Positions 49,490 through 59,044 of a DNA stretch of 64,000 bases are shown in pieces; positions within the stretch are counted from its first letter, which is position 1, and each line of letters opens with the position of its first letter. The stretch comes from Phycisphaerae bacterium (GTDB lineage Bacteria; Planctomycetota; Phycisphaerae; UBA1845; UTPLA1). The notes beneath the pieces were generated by a model. The model made no database searches and was not told the DNA's origin. It saw only the letters and a list, made by a program, of their open reading frames with translations. The DNA is taken from assembly GCA_035275405.1 (NCBI GenBank), contig DATEMU010000003.1, forward strand, positions 806,001 to 870,000. The letters run 5' to 3'. Both the position numbers and the translations under genes were made by a program.

Positions 49490-49735
49490 TCACTTCATCG
49501 CTTCGGCTGCGGCGTGACGGCAGATGGCCAATAGGCGTTTCCTCGTGGCGGCGCTCACGCCCGCCTTGTCGGCCGCTCGAAGATCCTTCACCAACTCAGC
49601 ATTGGCGTGGAGGGTTCGTAGAGTCTCGCTGCAACGCGGGCAAGATGCCATGTGCTCATGGATCGCCGGATCGGAGCTTGTGCCGACTACAAGCGCTTCC
49701 AGGTCCTCAGCCGACGGACATGGATCTGATCGCAT
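49490..49735 (-). CDS. zinc-finger anti-sigma-like protein
   Basis: An 81-residue protein with H28-x3-C32-x2-C35 (HMASCPRC), the core of zinc-binding anti-sigma (ZAS) domains. There is no membrane helix, so it may be a soluble anti-sigma or accessory protein. It is 2 bases downstream of the ECF sigma gene, whose activity it would restrain by a zinc-dependent contact; this is inference from gene order and motif. Confidence 0.78.
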   Translation of the reverse strand: MRSDPCPSAEDLEALVVGTSSDPAIHEHMASCPRCSETLRTLHANAELVKDLRAADKAGVSAATRKRLLAICRHAAAEAMK

Positions 49736-49737
49736 CG

Positions 49738-50337
49738 TTACGCCTCCCCTTGTTCAGCATCGAGTTGTTCACGGATTATTCGCAGCCGCTGGATCTGCTC
49801 GTGCTTGATCGTGTAGAGGCGACCCTTGGTGATGCCTAGCCGCTTGGCGACGGCCTCAGCAGGCTGGCAGCGGAGGACGTATGACTCAAACGCCTCCATG
49901 TCCCGTGGCGAGACCACCGACGAGTTTCGCAGCCGTTCCACGCATGCTTGCCAGCGCTCCTCGCGTTCGGCCTGCTCCCATTCCGCATCCGGTAACAAGT
50001 CGTCGCTGGCCAGGTCGTCCAACGGGTATCCATCCGCAACGACCGCCGGCACGCCGTTTCTAACGCGCCGAATCACGTTGTTGGTTGCCCGACGCAAATA
50101 GTGGTGAAACGGCCTGCGTGCCGCATCGAAGCGCCCCTTGGCGACCGACGCGAAGAAATACCGCATGACAACTTGAACGACTTCTTCGGCATCATGTTCA
50201 TGCAATCCGCGGTGAAGGCCCATGCGGTAGATCACTGGGCCATAGACAGCAAAGAACTCGTCCCAGGCCTTCGCTTTAGGGTCAGAAAGGCGGAAAAGCA
50301 AGGTAGTTCGCGTCGTAGGAAAAATGTCGACTTGCAT
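49738..50337 (-). CDS. ECF RNA polymerase sigma factor (Planctomycete type)
   Basis: About 199 residues from ATG 50337. Region 2 is FPTTRTTLLFRLSDPKAKAW followed by DEFFAVYGPVIYRMGLHRG, the classic start of Planctomycete ECF factors, with the DAEEVVQVVMRYFF helix. Region 4 is the helix-turn-helix QPAEAVAKRLGITKGRLYTI. An ATG 51 bases upstream is open but precedes no family sequence. The sigma is directly followed by a zinc-finger anti-sigma-like gene. It probably activates a set of genes, perhaps including the lipase-surface operon upstream on the same strand. Confidence 0.88.
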   Translation of the reverse strand: MQVDIFPTTRTTLLFRLSDPKAKAWDEFFAVYGPVIYRMGLHRGLHEHDAEEVVQVVMRYFFASVAKGRFDAARRPFHHYLRRATNNVIRRVRNGVPAVVADGYPLDDLASDDLLPDAEWEQAEREERWQACVERLRNSSVVSPRDMEAFESYVLRCQPAEAVAKRLGITKGRLYTIKHEQIQRLRIIREQLDAEQGEA

Positions 50338-50648
50338 TGGGGATGTCGCTACAGCGATTCGCCGCTCGCGTCGAAAGCCATTGTCCATACCCGCATATAG
50401 CGCTGGGCGATGGCTTTCTTCGTATCCAATATACGCTCAATCCGGCGCGGCTCAAAGGGAGGGTGCGCTCCGACGTTACCTCCGCCGACGCCGGGCAAGT
50501 CGTCATCTTCGGCCAGCTTCACATCGGGCTCGTGCCGCGGGCACAACGCGGCTCAACGGAAGTCGGCCGCGTGGGGCTTGCCTGCGTGAGTGGCACACCC
50601 TCAGAACCGGCCGTCCAGATGGTCGGCGGCCCGCGAGCCGGCAGTCTT
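50338..50648. other. 311-base gap upstream of the sigma gene
   Basis: No gene is supported here. Both strands are open in several short frames that overlap without protein-like sequence. The sigma gene's promoter should lie here; a self-regulated ECF promoter (AAC near -35) cannot be pinpointed. Confidence 0.4.
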
Positions 50649-51815
50649 TCACCCCGGTGACGGCGTAACAGGTGTTTGAGATCCCCGCGCCCCTTCCTGG
50701 CAGCCACCGCCGTCGATCAGGTGAACGCAATCACTTGCCTGGAAGTAGCCCCCGTCGTTGAATCGACCCTGGATCGCGACAAGTACGCTCGCCCCCGAAG
50801 GCTCCCCGAGGGCGAAAGCAGCTCCGGCTACCGCCGACCCGTCAAATTGCAATACCAAATCCTGAAGATTATCCGGAGCACGCTCCTCACAGACGCAAGG
50901 ATCGGCAGAATTCGCAGCCGAACTTTCATCACGCATTTGGAAGCCAATAGGTCTCACGCGGCGTCCATTTCCAAACACCATCTGAACGGTTTCCCGGTCA
51001 ATTGCGTTGAGATCTACGTCCGCCGACCCGACAAGGGCTACGTCGAACCTTTGCTGACCGTTCCTTCGACATCGATGAGAAAGATTCAAGTCGTTCGGGC
51101 ATTGCCCGGGGCGCATATCCACCTTTACATCCCTGACTGAAACCAGTTGGGCATCGCCTTCGGCATCCACTCCGGTGACTCGGATAGTCCAATCAGGCTG
51201 GTCGCCTCGCCCTGGAGCAAGCGCCGGCGGCTGCCTGGGCTCGGTAGCGCTAGCCAGCGTTGGTACAAATCGTACGCCAAGAACCCGTAAGACTCCGCTC
51301 CCATGCTCTGGAACCTGGACGCCAATCCCACCACCCAGTGCCTCGGGCAAAATATACACATCGCCATCTCTCACTGGATCACCTGTGCTATTCGGCGTTG
51401 TGATTATGCAAAGTGGCTCCCGGTAGAACCCCAGCACCAGCGGCGGTACGAGTTCGTTCACGAACGCGACGAAGAGCACTTCGATCGATGTCAGTTCGGT
51501 GCCGAGGCGCGTGACGCCGTTCCCGAGGAAGATCCGCCCGACGATGAACTCCTGACCGAGCGGCGGAAGCAGCTGAGTTGCACCAAGGATGAAGGCTGTA
51601 CTTTGTTGGTCGGCCCCGGAGAGCGGGACTCCCCATTGGACGCTGGCTGGCCCAAGTTGCTGGAAGGATAGCTGGAAGGTGCAGCTCATCGAGCACGACG
51701 ACCGGACACAAGGGTTCTGAAAAGCGCCGCTTGTGATAAGCGTCAGGTCTGGCTCCCCAGTGGCCGACGACCACCCCATAGCGGCAATCAGGATCAAGTC
51801 AAACAAGCTAAACAT
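50649..51815 (-). CDS. secreted surface protein with choice-of-anchor K-like domain
   Basis: About 388 residues from ATG 51815, which follows AAGGAG by 6 bases, with a signal helix (FSLFDLILIAAMG). Residues about 30-190 have the 'VQWGVPLSG...TAFILG...FIVGRIFLGNGVTRLGTELTS' pattern of choice-of-anchor K domains. The C-terminal half contains VDMRPGQCPNDLNLSHR followed by VALVGSADVDLNAIDRETVQ, which recalls the 'DIKPGSCPNPLN' domain found in many bacterial surface proteins. It is upstream of the sigma gene and downstream of the lipase-like lipoprotein, so the three probably form one unit. Function unknown; extracellular adhesion or binding is possible. Confidence 0.72.
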   Translation of the reverse strand: MFSLFDLILIAAMGWSSATGEPDLTLITSGAFQNPCVRSSCSMSCTFQLSFQQLGPASVQWGVPLSGADQQSTAFILGATQLLPPLGQEFIVGRIFLGNGVTRLGTELTSIEVLFVAFVNELVPPLVLGFYREPLCIITTPNSTGDPVRDGDVYILPEALGGGIGVQVPEHGSGVLRVLGVRFVPTLASATEPRQPPALAPGRGDQPDWTIRVTGVDAEGDAQLVSVRDVKVDMRPGQCPNDLNLSHRCRRNGQQRFDVALVGSADVDLNAIDRETVQMVFGNGRRVRPIGFQMRDESSAANSADPCVCEERAPDNLQDLVLQFDGSAVAGAAFALGEPSGASVLVAIQGRFNDGGYFQASDCVHLIDGGGCQEGARGSQTPVTPSPG

Positions 51816-51893
51816 ATGGACTCCTTCGGTTTCGGGTGTGAAGAACTCTGCAAGACGGTGATACCAGTTACTCCTCATGCAGCCCATTGGACA

Positions 51894-54800
51894 TTAGCGA
51901 TCGCCCACTCCGACGAGCACGCGCGGAGTATAGCTAATCTGCTGTTGTGTTGAATTTGTAAACTCCAACGTAATTCTGAACTTCTCACTGGACTTCCAAA
52001 TTCCATCCGTTCCGGCGTCGGTGTTGACGTAGGGGCTGCCCGTAGGTGGCTGTCGAACGGTGGTCACTCCTGTGGCGTTGAAAAGGACGACACCAGCCGA
52101 CAGTCGATCCAGGACCAATGATACCGGTGCCGCACATGGTATATCCATGCTGGAAACGTTCTTCATGACAATGACTTGCTCGTACCGCTGGGTGTGTCGC
52201 CTAAACCGTATCGGCCCCCGCTCCACGGCGATCATCGTAGTGACGTTTGATGCGAACTGTGCTTCGCCGCGGTTTGCGATGAAACTACTACGATTTCCGA
52301 CATTGTCCGTTGCGTCGGCGTAGACAACGGTCGTAACGATTGGATCAATAGAGAACGGCCCGGTGTAAGGGGCGATGTGTACGCCATCAACCGAGTAGTT
52401 GATGTCATGCACACCCGAGTCAACGTCGCTGGCATAGATGGTCACAAGCTGCGATGTTCCAGCTACTGAACGGCAGAATCGTACCGTGGGAGATTGAGAA
52501 TCCGCCGCAGCGGCACCAGACACAGCGGCGAATGGGGCGATTAGCGCTTCCGGCGTACCGTCTGCGTCAGCGTCGTTCAGAAGAGTCGAAGCACCGTCCG
52601 CCGACACGACAAGCCGCGTAATAGTCGATGGCGGGAGGGCCAGGTCTAACCATCGGGTTGCTATGACCGGCGAACGCTCATCTTGCCCGAGGAGAACCTG
52701 TATCCCCACTGACGTTGAAGGTGCGCTGAACTGCACGGTATACGTCTGATTCGCGGGCATCACGAAGTCGTGGCTATTGGGGCCGATGAAACTATGCGAC
52801 ACGTGGGGAACGGCGAGTGCCGCTTGTCCTACTATCGTCCCTGTGTGCCCAGCAGAATCCGAGATAACCGGGTCGGGCACCCCCGTAAGCCGAATGTACA
52901 GGGAGGGTCTGATAGCGGGGGCAGCAGGTTGGCATTCTAGGATTTCCCCGGTGGACAAGAAGTGCGTAGCATTACGTAGCACGTTTCTGTTCCCAGTTAG
53001 TGCGGTGTGCTCAACATCAGACTCCGTATTGCCCTGAATTCCTGCGCGCTGAACGCAAAGGGTTGCACCCGGTGCGTTCAAGTCGTCGCCAAAGATGTTG
53101 ATTCTTGTCGCACTTAGCAGCGGAACCGTCTGATCACCGCGTCCTCTCGACTCTTCGAGATGTGGCTCGAAGCCAAGGTTATTCCGCCGCAGTGCAGCGC
53201 GCACCTGGACGACCGTGTCATTGCAAGCTCCGTCGCCGATGACGTGCAGAAGTTCAACGCCGCTCGAATCGCTTCGCCAATCGTCCTGTCCCACAAGGTG
53301 AAACAATTCGTTTGTAGTGCCTGGATGGTTTGGAATATACTTACTATCAAGAGTGGCTCTAAGCGTCTCATAGTCGTACGTGTCGAATGGATTGCCGTTG
53401 TTATTAAAATCCCATCCGTCCTCAATAAATGGCGGCAACTCGGAATCCCTCCCTAAGAGGTAGTAAGCAGGGCTCGTAATTAGCTCGTGTGCTCCGGCAA
53501 AACCGCCTACGACATCGCGAATTGGCGCTCGCGGAAGCCACCCGTAGCCGAATTTTTCAACATTGAACCACTCACCATGCTCGAGGATCAGTGGGACCTT
53601 CGGCGCACCGAGGAACGGTGAGCCGATTGTAACCAAGCGCGAGACAACATTCTCTCCTGGGTGGTCGAGTAGGTAACGTCGGGCAACCAAACCACCCATG
53701 CTGTGGGCAATGATTTGGACGTTAACATCCAGGTCAGGGTCATCATAGATGCGGCGATAGGCATCCTGAATAGCCAAGACATATTCGTGGAGGTCGTTGG
53801 CCGTAGCATAATTGCTCTTCCTCCAATCATATGCGAAAGGGAAGAAATTCGGGTGTTGCATATCCTGCGAAATATCCCAACCCGCGCGAGTCCGCCGCCC
53901 GGGAATCTTATCAACCATATACTCTCGATAGCCTTGCTGATGTAGCACCGTGTCGATCAACACGTTATAGACCGGCTGTCCTAAGAATGTGCGCCCCACG
54001 TCTGTTGCGATCACAAATGGCTCGGAAATTGATAGACCGCAGATTCCACAGCAAGGAAGCGGAGGTCCAATCAGCGTACGACCTCCAAACCATAAAATCG
54101 AGGCATCGGCCGTGAGACCACAAGGAACCGATTCGAGGTAGCTGGCACCACTTCCTGGAACAAAGATCACCGGCTGTCGTATCAGCTCTGCTGCGATAAC
54201 CGCCTGCTGGTCAAGCGCTGTGCGGCACCACAGGACAATATCGCCAGAGTCACCTCGATTGCTTAGGGAGTCGTATATGTCGATATCGGTGATGGCTCCG
54301 TCCAATCCCGCGACGGCATCTCCAATTCCCAAAACCCTAAGTGGCGTGGAAACCGGGTATTGCATGTTCTCGCGATTGACACGGCAAAGAAAGGCGGACT
54401 TGTTACCGGCTGCATCGTCTGCCAAAAAAAGGACATAGCCGTTATTGTTAGCGCAGACGCGAGCATCTACGTGAAACGCTGAAATCGGGCCGTCGTCGGT
54501 TTCGCTGCCGCCCGGCGGCGGATCGAAGATGCCGTTGAAGTTTGTATCCTGATACCACTCACCGGGATCAACGACGGCGTTCTCCCTCAAGCCGGCGGCA
54601 CGTACCACGCGCACATTGCCCTGCGAATCGACAAATCGCGCAAAAACACCACGACCAGGTCGGTGCATCGGCTGGTCCGGCCCCGCGTAACCAGGCTGCA
54701 AAGCGTCGGCGCCGACCTGAGTTAGGTCGCCACAGAAGACAATCAGCTGACCATCATCACTAAGGCCTGGTCTCGTTCCCACTGTGCTATAGTACGGTGC

Positions 54801-55823
54801 CTCAGCGATTGGCGTGAGCGAGGTCAGATCATAGGTGTAGAGCCTTACATGGCCCGTCCCGCCCTCCCGTTCAAAGAGAACGAGGGTCTCGTTATCGGCC
54901 AAGACGGGATTAAGGTTTTCGAGCGTGGTATCGCCCGTCGGAATGTGCTCGAAGTAAAAATACGGCGCGGCCAGAGGAGTGGCAAGCACATTCTGAAACG
55001 ACTGGGTGAGTCCGACAAAAACACATTGTCCAAGATTGTTAATACTAAAATGCGGCTGTAGGCCAGCATAAGGCGACAATGGCACGAACGGCGTTGGAAG
55101 ACTTCCCGCAGAAATTGGATTAAGGAAAAAAAGAAAGACCCATGCAGGCCCGATGCCGGCATCGCCACCAGCGAATTGGTCAGGGATATGAAGAACTCCA
55201 TTTTGATCTTGGTGGGGCAAGGCCAGATTGGCATCCCAACCTTCGATATACGTCAGTGGCATATCTAGGATTTGACCGAACGGAAACCCTATCTGAACAC
55301 GCGCGGTAAGATACCTCCTTGTTACAACCTCCCCTGAATTGTTGATCTGAATCCTTGGTGTAAAGGTCTGCCACGGCGTCGATGATTGAGAGTTCTGCAA
55401 GGCGAATCCGTCCTTGCATAGTTGTCGCAGAGGGGGCGATGATGGGGACGAAGGATCGTAGGAGAACAAGTTGTCAGACACCACATTGAGCCCCGGATTT
55501 TGATACGCAGCAGCAAATGCGACTACACCATGATCATTAACTGAGGGAAAACGGTGGATCGACGTGATTCCCTGATCTCCGCTTTTTGCAATCACCTTAC
55601 ACCTCGTGATGTAGGAAGGTTCCGGTTGCGGAACGGCCTGGTCGCTCGGCTGCGGTTGAGCGGTGGTGTCAATTCGCATTTCAACAGTGCGGTTCTGAGG
55701 AATGGACTCGTCGAGAATTTGCGGAACAGATGGACTGGGAACTGGCTCAACCCCGCAGGAACAGAAAAAACTGGTTGCGATTACACAGCTAATGATGTTC
55801 AATAAGGTGGTGCTTCGCGCCAT
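51894..55823 (-). CDS. large lipoprotein with lipase-like alpha/beta hydrolase domain
   Basis: A 1309-residue product. A lipoprotein signal (SFFCSCGV, lipobox near Cys23) and AAGGAGG 9 bases before the ATG mark the start. The N-terminal about 500 residues look like repeated beta units (YDLTSLTPIAEAPYYSTVG). Residues about 590-850 form an alpha/beta hydrolase with VPGSGASYLE near the oxyanion and IIAHSMGGLVARRYLLDHPG, nucleophile Ser708, and SRLVTIGSPFLGAP. This resembles PGAP1/lecithin:acyl-transferase-like lipases. The C-terminal about 350 residues look like Ig-like domains (VTIYASDVDSGVHDINYSVD). Substrate is probably a lipid or ester at the cell surface. It is the first gene of the run toward the sigma gene. 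Confidence 0.85.
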   Translation of the reverse strand: MARSTTLLNIISCVIATSFFCSCGVEPVPSPSVPQILDESIPQNRTVEMRIDTTAQPQPSDQAVPQPEPSYITRCKVIAKSGDQGITSIHRFPSVNDHGVVAFAAAYQNPGLNVVSDNLFSYDPSSPSSPPLRQLCKDGFALQNSQSSTPWQTFTPRIQINNSGEVVTRRYLTARVQIGFPFGQILDMPLTYIEGWDANLALPHQDQNGVLHIPDQFAGGDAGIGPAWVFLFFLNPISAGSLPTPFVPLSPYAGLQPHFSINNLGQCVFVGLTQSFQNVLATPLAAPYFYFEHIPTGDTTLENLNPVLADNETLVLFEREGGTGHVRLYTYDLTSLTPIAEAPYYSTVGTRPGLSDDGQLIVFCGDLTQVGADALQPGYAGPDQPMHRPGRGVFARFVDSQGNVRVVRAAGLRENAVVDPGEWYQDTNFNGIFDPPPGGSETDDGPISAFHVDARVCANNNGYVLFLADDAAGNKSAFLCRVNRENMQYPVSTPLRVLGIGDAVAGLDGAITDIDIYDSLSNRGDSGDIVLWCRTALDQQAVIAAELIRQPVIFVPGSGASYLESVPCGLTADASILWFGGRTLIGPPLPCCGICGLSISEPFVIATDVGRTFLGQPVYNVLIDTVLHQQGYREYMVDKIPGRRTRAGWDISQDMQHPNFFPFAYDWRKSNYATANDLHEYVLAIQDAYRRIYDDPDLDVNVQIIAHSMGGLVARRYLLDHPGENVVSRLVTIGSPFLGAPKVPLILEHGEWFNVEKFGYGWLPRAPIRDVVGGFAGAHELITSPAYYLLGRDSELPPFIEDGWDFNNNGNPFDTYDYETLRATLDSKYIPNHPGTTNELFHLVGQDDWRSDSSGVELLHVIGDGACNDTVVQVRAALRRNNLGFEPHLEESRGRGDQTVPLLSATRINIFGDDLNAPGATLCVQRAGIQGNTESDVEHTALTGNRNVLRNATHFLSTGEILECQPAAPAIRPSLYIRLTGVPDPVISDSAGHTGTIVGQAALAVPHVSHSFIGPNSHDFVMPANQTYTVQFSAPSTSVGIQVLLGQDERSPVIATRWLDLALPPSTITRLVVSADGASTLLNDADADGTPEALIAPFAAVSGAAAADSQSPTVRFCRSVAGTSQLVTIYASDVDSGVHDINYSVDGVHIAPYTGPFSIDPIVTTVVYADATDNVGNRSSFIANRGEAQFASNVTTMIAVERGPIRFRRHTQRYEQVIVMKNVSSMDIPCAAPVSLVLDRLSAGVVLFNATGVTTVRQPPTGSPYVNTDAGTDGIWKSSEKFRITLEFTNSTQQQISYTPRVLVGVGDR

Positions 55824-55992
55824 AGATCTATCCTCCTTACATCCCGTTGCTAAGATTAAACGCTTGTAGAATTTGGGAACCTCAAACTGGTTTCAGTGGA
55901 CGAGCTTGCGGTACGACGCTGAGAGTATCAAGGTACCCGTGTCACTTTCAAGCTACATGTTCATGTAGGTCGCACCGTTCGCTCCGACACGC

Positions 55993-56283
55993 TTACGTGG
56001 CCTGCTTCCTTCCGCGACTGTCATGCAGCAGGCATAGCACCACACCTAGTCGCGTGTTGACCGACAGCTTTATGAACAGCTCCTTGGAGTGATGGCGGAC
56101 CGAATCAAGCGAGAGTGACAGCTCGCGGGCGATCGTTCCGGCTTTCAGGTCGCGGCAGAGACACTCGGCCACCTGTGACTGGCGGCGCGTTAGACGCAAT
56201 CGCCCAACGAGTCGCTTCCATTGCCGCTCGCTAAATAGCGGCGGCCAGCGGGGGTTGCGGGCTGCATCTCTTGCTGGCGCCAT
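55993..56283 (-). CDS. LuxR-type helix-turn-helix regulator, stand-alone
   Basis: A 96-residue protein that is nearly only a GerE/LuxR DNA-binding domain: LTRRQSQVAECLCRDLKAGT and IARELSLSLDSVRHHSKELF followed by KLSVNTRLGVVL. No receiver or ligand domain is attached. It lies 169 bases upstream of the lipase gene and 190 bases downstream of the kinase, same strand. It may control the lipase-surface-sigma operon. The first 20 residues are not typical of the family and its start is uncertain. Confidence 0.82.
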   Translation of the reverse strand: MAPARDAARNPRWPPLFSERQWKRLVGRLRLTRRQSQVAECLCRDLKAGTIARELSLSLDSVRHHSKELFIKLSVNTRLGVVLCLLHDSRGRKQAT

Positions 56284-56472
56284 CAGTTAGCAATTCGACG
56301 GGTTCGCCGATTTGTGTATCCCACATGTACTGGCAGACCATCCGCCATCGGCCCCATATAGCGCGGAGGCTGGCGAATCTTTGTCGGAATTCAGATTATT
56401 TTTTGAGCGGGACCTGAACTGCGACTCGTAGACGCGAATCTATGAGCAATTCACAGCCGGGGTGTGTGGTCA

Positions 56473-59034
56473 CTACTGCTCGGGAAGCGTAGCGAGCAGG
56501 TCTTCGATTTGTTTCCGCATGGGAGTTGGGACGGGCCGCAGCAGGGCGAGGGCCTCCTCCGCCGTCCGCCGGGCCTGTGAAATCTGGCCGCTTTCTCGCT
56601 GGGTGATGGCAAGGACAAGAAGTAGGGTTGGCGAATGGCGGAGGGAGCGTTCGACGGCTTTTTGCGCGAGTTCTATCGCCAAGACGGGTTCGCGCAGCTC
56701 CTCGACCGGACACGTCGCCAGCCATTCGGCCAGCAGGCCGTAGTGGCCCGGTTCGGCGCCCGGGTGGGCGACGCACTGTTTGAACAAGCGAATCGCTTCG
56801 GCAAATTGCGTGTGGGCCTCGTCCGTGCGGCTCTCGCGCCAAAGAGTTTTCGCAAGCTCGATCCTCGCATCGCCCTGTAGGGTGGTGAGGTTCACGTCCG
56901 CCGGAAGCCGACTGCCGAGAGTCGTTGCTTGATCCAGGGCCTGTGAATACAAATCCCGTGCTGCTCCATACTCGGACTCATTCAGCGCGTAGGAACCAAG
57001 CTCGCGGAATGCAACGATTCGTCTCCCGCCCCAATCGCGATTTTCTGGTTCGGCGGCCAGAATGCGATTTGCGATGGCGACCGCTTCCAGCGTCGAGGAC
57101 CGCGCATCGGCCAGCCGTGCCTCCTGTTTCGCTATTTCTGCACGAAGCATGTGCAGGGTATAGGCATGGGCCAAATAATCTGGATTGTCCGGCTCTACGG
57201 CGAGCAGACTCGCGAGAAGCGGATCCGCCTCCGCGGCACGCTCGACTAGTGTCGGACCCTCCGCTGGCGGGCCGAGCGTGTTCGTCGTTCCGGTCTGTAA
57301 TAGGGCCGCCAGCAAATTCTTCCTGTGCACAGTGCTCGCGTGGTCGATCTCGAAAAGGCGCCGTGCCAGTTTCAGCCGCTTTTCATGGAGGTTCGCCGCG
57401 TGCGGCCAATCTTGGTTTAAGATCGCCGCCCAGCAAAGCCGGTCATAGCTCCAGCTCAACTGTTCAAGCCACTTGGCCTTGTCCGGTTCCCGAGCGACGA
57501 GGCCCTCGTCGATCACCAGCGCCTGTTCGTACAGTTCGTGGCCGCGTCGTGAATCGCCTCGTGCAACGGCGATGTCCCCTACTCGCACCAGGGCGATCGA
57601 CAGGTGGGCTTGTGCTTCGGCATCGGCGGAGTTGGGGGCAGCCAGCTTGCGCCGGAGGTCCAGTGCGGCCGCTGCTGCGCTCGCGGCTTTTTCCGGTCGC
57701 CCCAGCGACTGAGCGATGTCGGCAAGTCGCGTATGCGTCTTGGCGAGGTCGGCCTGAAGCTGCGGGTCATCGTTCTTTTCCTCCAGGAATGCCTCCAGCT
57801 GGAAATAGGCCTTTTCCAGCAGACTCCGCCGCAGGCTGGAGGCCCCGGCGAACTTGGTCAGTTCCGTATCGATTTGAGAAAGGGTGAAGTCGAGCATGTC
57901 GCGTGCGGCGCGGAACTTGGTGCGAGCGTCCGCGGCATTCGCCTCGGCCCTGCGATACAGGTGCGTCACGCTGACGAGGTAGGCCGCGGTGAGGGCTATG
58001 CCGAACACGATGGATGCCGCCAGCACGCGATTGCGGGCAACGAACTTGGTCAGCTTATACATGCGGCTCGGCGGACGGGCAGTGATGGGCCGACCGGCCT
58101 GGTAAAGCAGGATATCGTTGCGAAGTGCTTCGACGGTTGAATAGCGACGATTCTTGTCCCTCGCAATGGCAGTCAGGACGATGGTCTGTAAGTCGGCATC
58201 GATGAAGGAGCGGATCTCTCGCGGGGGAATTATCTTAGCCGTCCGAATTTCTACGGGAAGCAGCGTCTCCTGATTCGTGTCAAAGGGGAAGGCCCCAGTC
58301 ATCGCGTAATAGAGCATCATGCCGATGGAATAAACATCGGTCCGAACATCGATCAGCGATGGCCGCGCTTCGAGCTGTTCGGGTGAACTCCAAACCAGCG
58401 AGCCCATGAATTCGCCCGTCATACTGGCGGCGTCCGGGCTGCCGTGCCACGGGCTGCGAGCGATGCCGAAATCGAGGACGTGCGGAACGCCATCAACGTC
58501 GACGAGGATATTGGCCGGCTTGAGGTCGCGATGTATCACACCTGCACGATGAGCCGCCTCTACGGCCTCGCAGATCTGCACAAAGAGTTCCAGGACTTTT
58601 TTCAAAGGGAACTCAGGACGGGAGGATGAACTTTTCTCTGCCAAGGCCGCTCGGTCAAGGGCATGCACATACTCATTGACCGGCACGCCGTCGATGTATT
58701 CCGCCGCGAACCAAAGTTCGCCGGATTCCAGGCTCCCCTGGTCGACCACGCGGACAACGCTGCGATGCTTCAGCAATTCAAGGGTTTGCCTTTCCTTCTC
58801 GAAAATGGCGCGTGCGCGACTGTCATGACCGTGGCTCGGCAATATGAACTTGATGGCGACTTTGAGGCCGTCGGCCCCGCGAATCGCCTGAAACACATAC
58901 CCTTGCCCACCATGCCCGAGCGACCTGATTACATGGTATCCAGCCACCCGCGGGAATGTTTGTGTCTTGGCCTGCGATTCACTGTGGCTCGCCAGCTTTT
59001 CCTGCTCGCCGGTTGTGAGGAGCGTTGTGTCCAC
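56473..59034 (-). CDS. Ser/Thr protein kinase with membrane helix and TPR-like C-terminus
   Basis: An 853-residue Hanks-type kinase. N-lobe GHGGQGYVFQA (about 40-50) and the ATP Lys62 in VAIKF; catalytic HRDLKPANIL (168-177); DFG Asp188; substrate segment SSPEQ. Then one membrane helix (about 335-355, VLAASIVFGIALTAAYLVSV) and about 480 residues of repeated helices (LADIAQSLGRPEKAASAAAA, and later TPR-like units). This is the typical Planctomycete sensor kinase layout, with the TPR part outside the cytoplasm. It starts with GTG 59034; an ATG 10 bases upstream is in another frame and lies next to a strong AAGGAGG (listed separately). Together with LuxR, lipase and sigma genes it may form one regulatory locus. 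Confidence 0.9.
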   Translation of the reverse strand: MDTTLLTTGEQEKLASHSESQAKTQTFPRVAGYHVIRSLGHGGQGYVFQAIRGADGLKVAIKFILPSHGHDSRARAIFEKERQTLELLKHRSVVRVVDQGSLESGELWFAAEYIDGVPVNEYVHALDRAALAEKSSSSRPEFPLKKVLELFVQICEAVEAAHRAGVIHRDLKPANILVDVDGVPHVLDFGIARSPWHGSPDAASMTGEFMGSLVWSSPEQLEARPSLIDVRTDVYSIGMMLYYAMTGAFPFDTNQETLLPVEIRTAKIIPPREIRSFIDADLQTIVLTAIARDKNRRYSTVEALRNDILLYQAGRPITARPPSRMYKLTKFVARNRVLAASIVFGIALTAAYLVSVTHLYRRAEANAADARTKFRAARDMLDFTLSQIDTELTKFAGASSLRRSLLEKAYFQLEAFLEEKNDDPQLQADLAKTHTRLADIAQSLGRPEKAASAAAAALDLRRKLAAPNSADAEAQAHLSIALVRVGDIAVARGDSRRGHELYEQALVIDEGLVAREPDKAKWLEQLSWSYDRLCWAAILNQDWPHAANLHEKRLKLARRLFEIDHASTVHRKNLLAALLQTGTTNTLGPPAEGPTLVERAAEADPLLASLLAVEPDNPDYLAHAYTLHMLRAEIAKQEARLADARSSTLEAVAIANRILAAEPENRDWGGRRIVAFRELGSYALNESEYGAARDLYSQALDQATTLGSRLPADVNLTTLQGDARIELAKTLWRESRTDEAHTQFAEAIRLFKQCVAHPGAEPGHYGLLAEWLATCPVEELREPVLAIELAQKAVERSLRHSPTLLLVLAITQRESGQISQARRTAEEALALLRPVPTPMRKQIEDLLATLPEQ

Positions 59035-59044
59035 GAGTCGCCAT
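58979..59044 (-). CDS. 21-codon ORF overlapping the kinase start
   Basis: An ATG at 59044 follows AAGGAGG by 7 bases and reads 21 codons (starting MATRGHNAPHNRR) to a stop at 58979, in a frame shifted from the kinase. The kinase GTG at 59034 is 10 bases downstream and has no such signal of its own. It may be a leader peptide whose translation couples to the kinase, or an indel in the assembly. It is listed for inspection rather than as a confident gene. Confidence 0.3.
   Translation of the reverse strand: MATRGHNAPHNRRAGKAGEPQ

Noticed and set aside
49206-49500. Group I intron in tRNA-Arg(CCU)
   Set aside because: Such introns are known in the anticodon loop, but here the break is after the anticodon arm and no 3' half is found within the next 500 bases.
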